64,000 nt of DNA from Pseudomonas fulva. GTDB lineage: Bacteria > Pseudomonadota > Gammaproteobacteria > Pseudomonadales > Pseudomonadaceae. A program made the translations under genes and the position numbers. The stretch spans positions 124,001-188,000 of the forward strand of contig NZ_JADNYP010000004.1 in NCBI RefSeq assembly GCF_015680705.1, read 5' to 3'. This document shows, piece after piece, positions 60,380-64,000 of the stretch. A model generated the notes under the pieces. The model did no database searches and was not told the origin of the DNA. It saw nothing but the letters and a program-made list of their open reading frames with translations. Position 1 is the first letter of the stretch, and each line of letters begins with the position of its first letter.

Positions 60380-60406
60380 GCATGACACTCCTGATGGGGA
60401 ACCGGA

Positions 60407-61345
60407 TCAGCCGCGAACCGGGGTGAGCACCGGTTCGCCGGCGAAGAACGCTTGCAGGTTGCGTAACACCAGCATGACCGTGTCACGCGCCGCTTCTGGC
60501 GACTGGCCCGCCACATGTGGGGTCAGCAGCGTATTGTCGAGCGCCTTGAGCGCGTCGGGCACGTTCGGCTCGTCATCGAACACGTCCAGCGCGGCGCCGG
60601 CGATCTGTCCGGACCGCAGCGCTTGCACCAGCGCCTGGGTATCGACCACGCTGGCGCGGGCGATGTTGACCAGGTAGCCGTCCTGGCCAAGCGCCTCGAG
60701 TACCTTGGCGTCGACCAGGTGACGCGTGCGCGGGCCACCGGGCGTGGCGATCACCAGGATATCCACGGCCTCGGCCAGCGCCAAAGGCGTCGGATACCAG
60801 CTGTAGGTGGCCTGCTGGCGCGGGGTTCGGGTGCAGTAGGCAATGGGCATGTCGAAACCCAGCGCGGCGCGCCTGGCGATGGCCTGGCCGACCGCGCCGA
60901 GGCCGAGCAGGCCAAGCCGCTTGCCGGACACCGAAGGGCTGATCACCCGGTTCCACTCGCCACGTCGGGTGCTGGCATCGGCCCGGGGGATGTCGCGTAG
61001 CAGGCCCAGCAGCATGGCCATGGCGTGGTCGGCCACCGAGGCCGCGTTCGCCCCGGCGCCGTTGGTCACGGTGATGCCGCGCGCCGCCGCGGCGGCCAGA
61101 TCGACCTGCTCGTAGCCGGCGCCGATCACGCAGATGATCCGCAGCGCCGGCAAGGCGTCGATCTCGGCGGCTGTCAGGCCCAGTGGGCCGCGGGTCAGCA
61201 CGGCATCGACCTGCGCGGCGTGGTGCTCGATGAACTGGCGGCGCAGCTGCGGCGTCGGTGCCCGCAGCAGCCGATAGCCGGCCTGCTCCAGCAATGGAAG
61301 GTAATCGTCGACGGTTTCGACCAGTACCAGGACTGTCTTGCTCAT
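60407..61345 (-). CDS. D-isomer 2-hydroxyacid dehydrogenase
   Basis: A 312-residue NAD(P)-dependent oxidoreductase. LGLLGLGAVGQAIARRAAL is the nucleotide-binding GxGxxG motif. Catalytic residues: arginine in LVNIARASVVD, glutamate in DVFDDEPNVP, and histidine in NTLLTPHVAGQS. It resembles glyoxylate/hydroxypyruvate reductases. With the lone hyi gene 8 kb away it could act on C3 hydroxyacids, but this is speculative. Upstream of phzF. Confidence 0.92.
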   Translation of the reverse strand: MSKTVLVLVETVDDYLPLLEQAGYRLLRAPTPQLRRQFIEHHAAQVDAVLTRGPLGLTAAEIDALPALRIICVIGAGYEQVDLAAAAARGITVTNGAGANAASVADHAMAMLLGLLRDIPRADASTRRGEWNRVISPSVSGKRLGLLGLGAVGQAIARRAALGFDMPIAYCTRTPRQQATYSWYPTPLALAEAVDILVIATPGGPRTRHLVDAKVLEALGQDGYLVNIARASVVDTQALVQALRSGQIAGAALDVFDDEPNVPDALKALDNTLLTPHVAGQSPEAARDTVMLVLRNLQAFFAGEPVLTPVRG

Positions 61346-61389
61346 GCCACCTCCTGTGCGATGCGAGGCGGCATTATGCGCGGCTGCGC

Positions 61390-61809
61390 CTACCGCGCGA
61401 AAGCCCGGCCCAGGCCACCCGGCACGCCGCTGCTGTCGGTCTCCTGCCACGGCCCCTCAGGGCTCAGCGACCAGCTCCAGCCATTGTTCCAGCGATAGTA
61501 GGTACGTTGCCGGTAGAAGGTATTGGTCTGTTTTTCCAGCACGTAGACGCCCAGGCGTGGGTCCCAGTGGCTGGCGCCCCCTGGCGGCGGCGCGAAGCTG
61601 GCCGAGGTACGCGGCATCGGTTTGGGCGTGGCGGCCGGCTTGCCTGGCTTTGGCGTGCTGCCCTGCCCGCCTGGCAGCGGCTTGACCACCGGCCCCTGCG
61701 GTGGCGGCGCTTCGATCGGCGGCTGGGGCTGCTCGGCCGGACGATGCGCGGTACAGGCGGACAGCCCCACGGCCAGGGTAATCAAGGTCAGGCGGATGGC
61801 GCTGTTCAT
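61390..61809 (-). CDS. Proline-rich lipoprotein linked to ccmI
   Basis: A 139-residue putative lipoprotein: signal sequence and lipobox LSAC (residues 16-19), a proline-rich stretch ([20 protein letters not shown]), then a small aromatic domain ([40 protein letters not shown]). The function is unknown. Its ATG overlaps the ccmI stop by four bases, so it is translationally coupled to the cytochrome c maturation operon. Confidence 0.8.
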   Translation of the reverse strand: MNSAIRLTLITLAVGLSACTAHRPAEQPQPPIEAPPPQGPVVKPLPGGQGSTPKPGKPAATPKPMPRTSASFAPPPGGASHWDPRLGVYVLEKQTNTFYRQRTYYRWNNGWSWSLSPEGPWQETDSSGVPGGLGRAFAR

Positions 61810-63032
61810 GGACGGCTCTCTTGCTGATCGGGACGGTCGATGGTCAGGTGCTGGACAGCGCGAGTCGACGTGGCCAGCGGTGGGTTCCGTCCGATCCATT
61901 CGCCGTGGGTCGGCTGGCCGGCGCGGGACACCCGTGCAAGCAGTTCGACTTGCGCGAAGCCGGACAGTTTCATCTGCGCCATCATCGCGTCGGCATCGCT
62001 CAGTTCGACTTCGAGCGGCAACTGGGCCACGCGCAACCGCTTGGCCGCCAACGGCATCGGCGGCCCGCCGACAGCCCTGGCGAACAGGTAGACGGTGTCC
62101 TCGGGGCGCACCTTGTCCTTGATGGCCTCGGCCAGCGAGAGCCTGACCTTGAGCCTGACCGCGGGGGCCTCGGCCCTCTTGGCCGTGCCATCGTCCTGCA
62201 CCGACGTGCCGGCGGCGAGCCGCTCGGCCGCCCGATCGATCCCGCCCTGCAACGCCGCGCGCGAGGCGTCATCGGCAGGCAACGCGGCCAGCAGGCGCTT
62301 CCAGTAGTCGATGGCCTCCTGGTAACGCGCCCCCTCGAAGGCAGCGATGCCGAGCAGGCCGAGGCTGGTGGGCTCCTTCGGATCCTCTCGCAGCGCTTCG
62401 TCGGCCAGGGCCTGCAGGCGATCGTTCCATTGCTTGCCATTGGCGAAATACGCCGCCTGGGCCCACTGGCCGAGCAGTTCGGGCTGGCGCCCGGCGAGCG
62501 CCACGGCGCGCTCGAAGGCCTGGGAGGCGTCGCCAGGACGCTGCTGGGCCATGTAGGCACGGCCAAGGAAGTACCAGCCTTCGGCCGACTCCGGCTGAGC
62601 TTGCACGGTACGTTCCAGGCGTGTGGTCATGTCCTGCAGGTTGCTGGGCGCCTGGGCGAACTCGCGGGCCAGCTCGACCTTGTCGGCCGCGCCAAAATGC
62701 AGGTAGAGGCCAAGCGCGACGACCGGCAGCAGCACGGCGACGGCCAGCGGCACGCCGCGACCGAGCGGCCGGGCTGGCGCGCCGCCGAGGGTTTCGGTAT
62801 CGGTCAGCAGTTCGCGGGCCGCCTCGTCACGACCACGCTGCAACTGCGCCGCATCGAGCACGCCGGCCTGTTGCTGGGCCTCGAGTTCGGCCACGCGTTC
62901 CTGGTACAACTCGACGTTGAGCGCGGCGCGGTCCTGTTCGGCATGCGGCCCACCGGCACGCAGGATGGGCACCAGCAGCAGGCCCAGGGCCACGAGCGAC
63001 AGCAGGCCGGCAGCCAGCCACAGATCAGTCAT
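61806..63032 (-). CDS. ccmI: Cytochrome c maturation protein CcmI (CycH)
   Basis: A 408-residue protein: two membrane helices ([20 protein letters not shown] and near residue 100) separated by a leucine-zipper-like cytoplasmic loop ([20 protein letters not shown]), then periplasmic TPR repeats ([20 protein letters not shown]) and a C-terminal domain. CcmI chaperones apocytochrome c to the haem ligation complex. It overlaps ccmH by eight bases. It serves the CcoO and CcoP cytochromes elsewhere in the window. Confidence 0.93.
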   Translation of the reverse strand: MTDLWLAAGLLSLVALGLLLVPILRAGGPHAEQDRAALNVELYQERVAELEAQQQAGVLDAAQLQRGRDEAARELLTDTETLGGAPARPLGRGVPLAVAVLLPVVALGLYLHFGAADKVELAREFAQAPSNLQDMTTRLERTVQAQPESAEGWYFLGRAYMAQQRPGDASQAFERAVALAGRQPELLGQWAQAAYFANGKQWNDRLQALADEALREDPKEPTSLGLLGIAAFEGARYQEAIDYWKRLLAALPADDASRAALQGGIDRAAERLAAGTSVQDDGTAKRAEAPAVRLKVRLSLAEAIKDKVRPEDTVYLFARAVGGPPMPLAAKRLRVAQLPLEVELSDADAMMAQMKLSGFAQVELLARVSRAGQPTHGEWIGRNPPLATSTRAVQHLTIDRPDQQESRP

Positions 63033-63501
63033 CGGTGTGTTTCCTGTCCAGCAGTTTGGCGAGACGTTCGCGTTGCTCGGTCGACAGCTGCGGCTCGGCG
63101 GAGCCAGCCGGCTCGCACCGGCGCCGGACGATCAGCGCCAGCACCACGAAGCCACCGACCAGAAGGGCCCCGGGGCCGAACCAGAGCAGCCAGGTACGGC
63201 TGCTCAGCGCCGGCTTGTAGCGCACGAAATCGCCATAGCGGTCGACCATGAAGTCGACGATCTGCTGGTTGCTCCTGCCCTCGCCGAGCATGCGGAAGAT
63301 CTCCCGGCGCAAGTCGGCGGCGATCGGTGCGTTGGAATCGGCGATATCCTGGTTCTGGCACTTGGGGCAGCGCAGTTCCCGGGTCAGTTGCTGATAGCGC
63401 TCGCGCTCGGCCTGGTCGCGGAACTGGTAGGTGTCGATTGCCGCGCGGGCCGCCGAGGCCAAGCCGAGCCCGAGCGCCAGCACGATCAGCCAGCGCTTCA
63501 T
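63025..63501 (-). CDS. ccmH: Cytochrome c maturation protein CcmH
   Basis: A 158-residue protein with a signal sequence ([16 protein letters not shown]), the thiol motif [14 protein letters not shown], and a C-terminal membrane helix ([19 protein letters not shown]). It reduces the apocytochrome CxxCH disulfide and takes part in haem ligation. Its ATG overlaps the ccmG stop by four bases (ATGA). Confidence 0.95.
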   Translation of the reverse strand: MKRWLIVLALGLGLASAARAAIDTYQFRDQAERERYQQLTRELRCPKCQNQDIADSNAPIAADLRREIFRMLGEGRSNQQIVDFMVDRYGDFVRYKPALSSRTWLLWFGPGALLVGGFVVLALIVRRRCEPAGSAEPQLSTEQRERLAKLLDRKHTDD

Positions 63502-64000
63502 GGCCGAGCCTCGTCGACCAGTGCCTGGTACAACGGCGCCAACCGCTCGCGCCAGACCTTGGCGTCGATGACCCCGACATGGCGATAGCGGATCACCCCG
63601 CCGGCATCGATCACGAAAGTCTCCGGCGCGCCGTACACGCCCAGGTCCAGGCCCAGGCTGCCCTGCTCGTCGCGGATGTCGAGCTGGTAAGGATCGTGGA
63701 AATCCCTCAGCCATTCCAGCGCGGCGGCATTGTCGTCCTTGTAGTTGATGCCATGGATGACCACGCCCTGCCTGGCCAGCTGGTTCAGGTAGGGGTGCTC
63801 GATCTTGCACGACGGGCACCAGGTGCCCCAGACGTTGACCAGTGCCGGCCGGCCCTTGAGGTCGACTTCGGTCAAGTTCCGCCCGCCCTGCACCGAAGCC
63901 AGGGAAAACGCCGGGAATGGCTTGCCGACCAGCGCCGAGGGCAGCTCGTCGGGCTTGAGGAACAGCCCTCGATAGAGGAATGCCGCCAGCAAGAGGAAGA
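63498..64000 (-). CDS. ccmG: Thiol:disulfide interchange protein CcmG/DsbE, partial
   Basis: The N-terminus lies beyond the window edge. About 167 residues are visible: the end of a membrane anchor (LLAAFLYRGLFL), then a thioredoxin fold with the active site WGTWCPSCKIEHP and the cis-proline loop GVYGAPETFVID. This periplasmic reductase keeps apocytochrome thiols reduced for haem attachment. The first roughly 10 residues, including the start codon, are missing. First visible gene of ccmG-ccmH-ccmI. Confidence 0.93.
   Translation of the reverse strand, partial: FLLLAAFLYRGLFLKPDELPSALVGKPFPAFSLASVQGGRNLTEVDLKGRPALVNVWGTWCPSCKIEHPYLNQLARQGVVIHGINYKDDNAAALEWLRDFHDPYQLDIRDEQGSLGLDLGVYGAPETFVIDAGGVIRYRHVGVIDAKVWRERLAPLYQALVDEARP

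Overview
The window is a GC-rich, gene-dense chromosomal segment of a Pseudomonas. Gene content and order (tandem ccoNOQP cassettes - ccoGHIS - hemN - anr - apt - recR - ybaB - dnaX, then ligA - zipA - smc - GntR - guanine deaminase, and an isolated PvdS/PfrI-type sigma factor) fit the P. putida group. That placement is inference from synteny and protein resemblance; no search was run. It reads as core chromosome with small accessory insertions. I saw no tRNA, rRNA, prophage, complete insertion sequence or CRISPR array.

Layout. (1) 1-2.9 kb: an AtuA-like protein (cut by the window edge) and a CitMHS transporter, divergent from a LysR regulator. (2) 2.9-13 kb: a DUF3077-like remnant, dusA, transaldolase, a PhoD-like phosphatase, the HsbR/HsbA signalling pair, a PilZ protein, a Fur-boxed iron-starvation sigma factor, a periplasmic binding protein, a DEDDh exonuclease and ppnP. 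(3) 13-28.6 kb: an alpha/beta hydrolase, two complete cbb3 oxidase operons in tandem, one shared assembly set (ccoG, H, I, S and a TauE-like protein), hemN and anr. Good Anr boxes precede the first cco operon and hemN. (4) 28.7-32.6 kb: apt, recR, ybaB, dnaX. (5) 32.8-38.4 kb: a TonB-dependent siderophore receptor, a short inverted-repeat element, and an unfamiliar three-gene operon ending in a UvrD-like helicase, beside the 4.5S SRP RNA gene. (6) 38.6-48.2 kb: ffs, ligA, zipA, smc, a GntR regulator and guaD. (7) 48.2-61.8 kb: an orphan Rhs-core protein, a Tsx-like porin, a DUF808 protein, a lone hyi, a Kv-type channel, a sulfate-binding protein, an MscS channel, a methyltransferase, a phosphatase, an FKBP, a GFA protein, PhzF, a 2-hydroxyacid dehydrogenase and a lipoprotein. 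(8) 61.8-64 kb: the end of the cytochrome c maturation operon (ccmG, ccmH, ccmI).

How it fits together. Regions 3 and 8 cooperate: Ccm attaches haem to the CcoO and CcoP cytochromes, CcoGHIS supply copper and assemble the oxidases, HemN makes haem without oxygen, and Anr switches the low-oxygen members on. The least-explained part is 35.3-38.4 kb, where the helicase operon ends exactly against a roughly 160-bp inverted-repeat element. I treat it as the best candidate for an undescribed system, on architecture alone.
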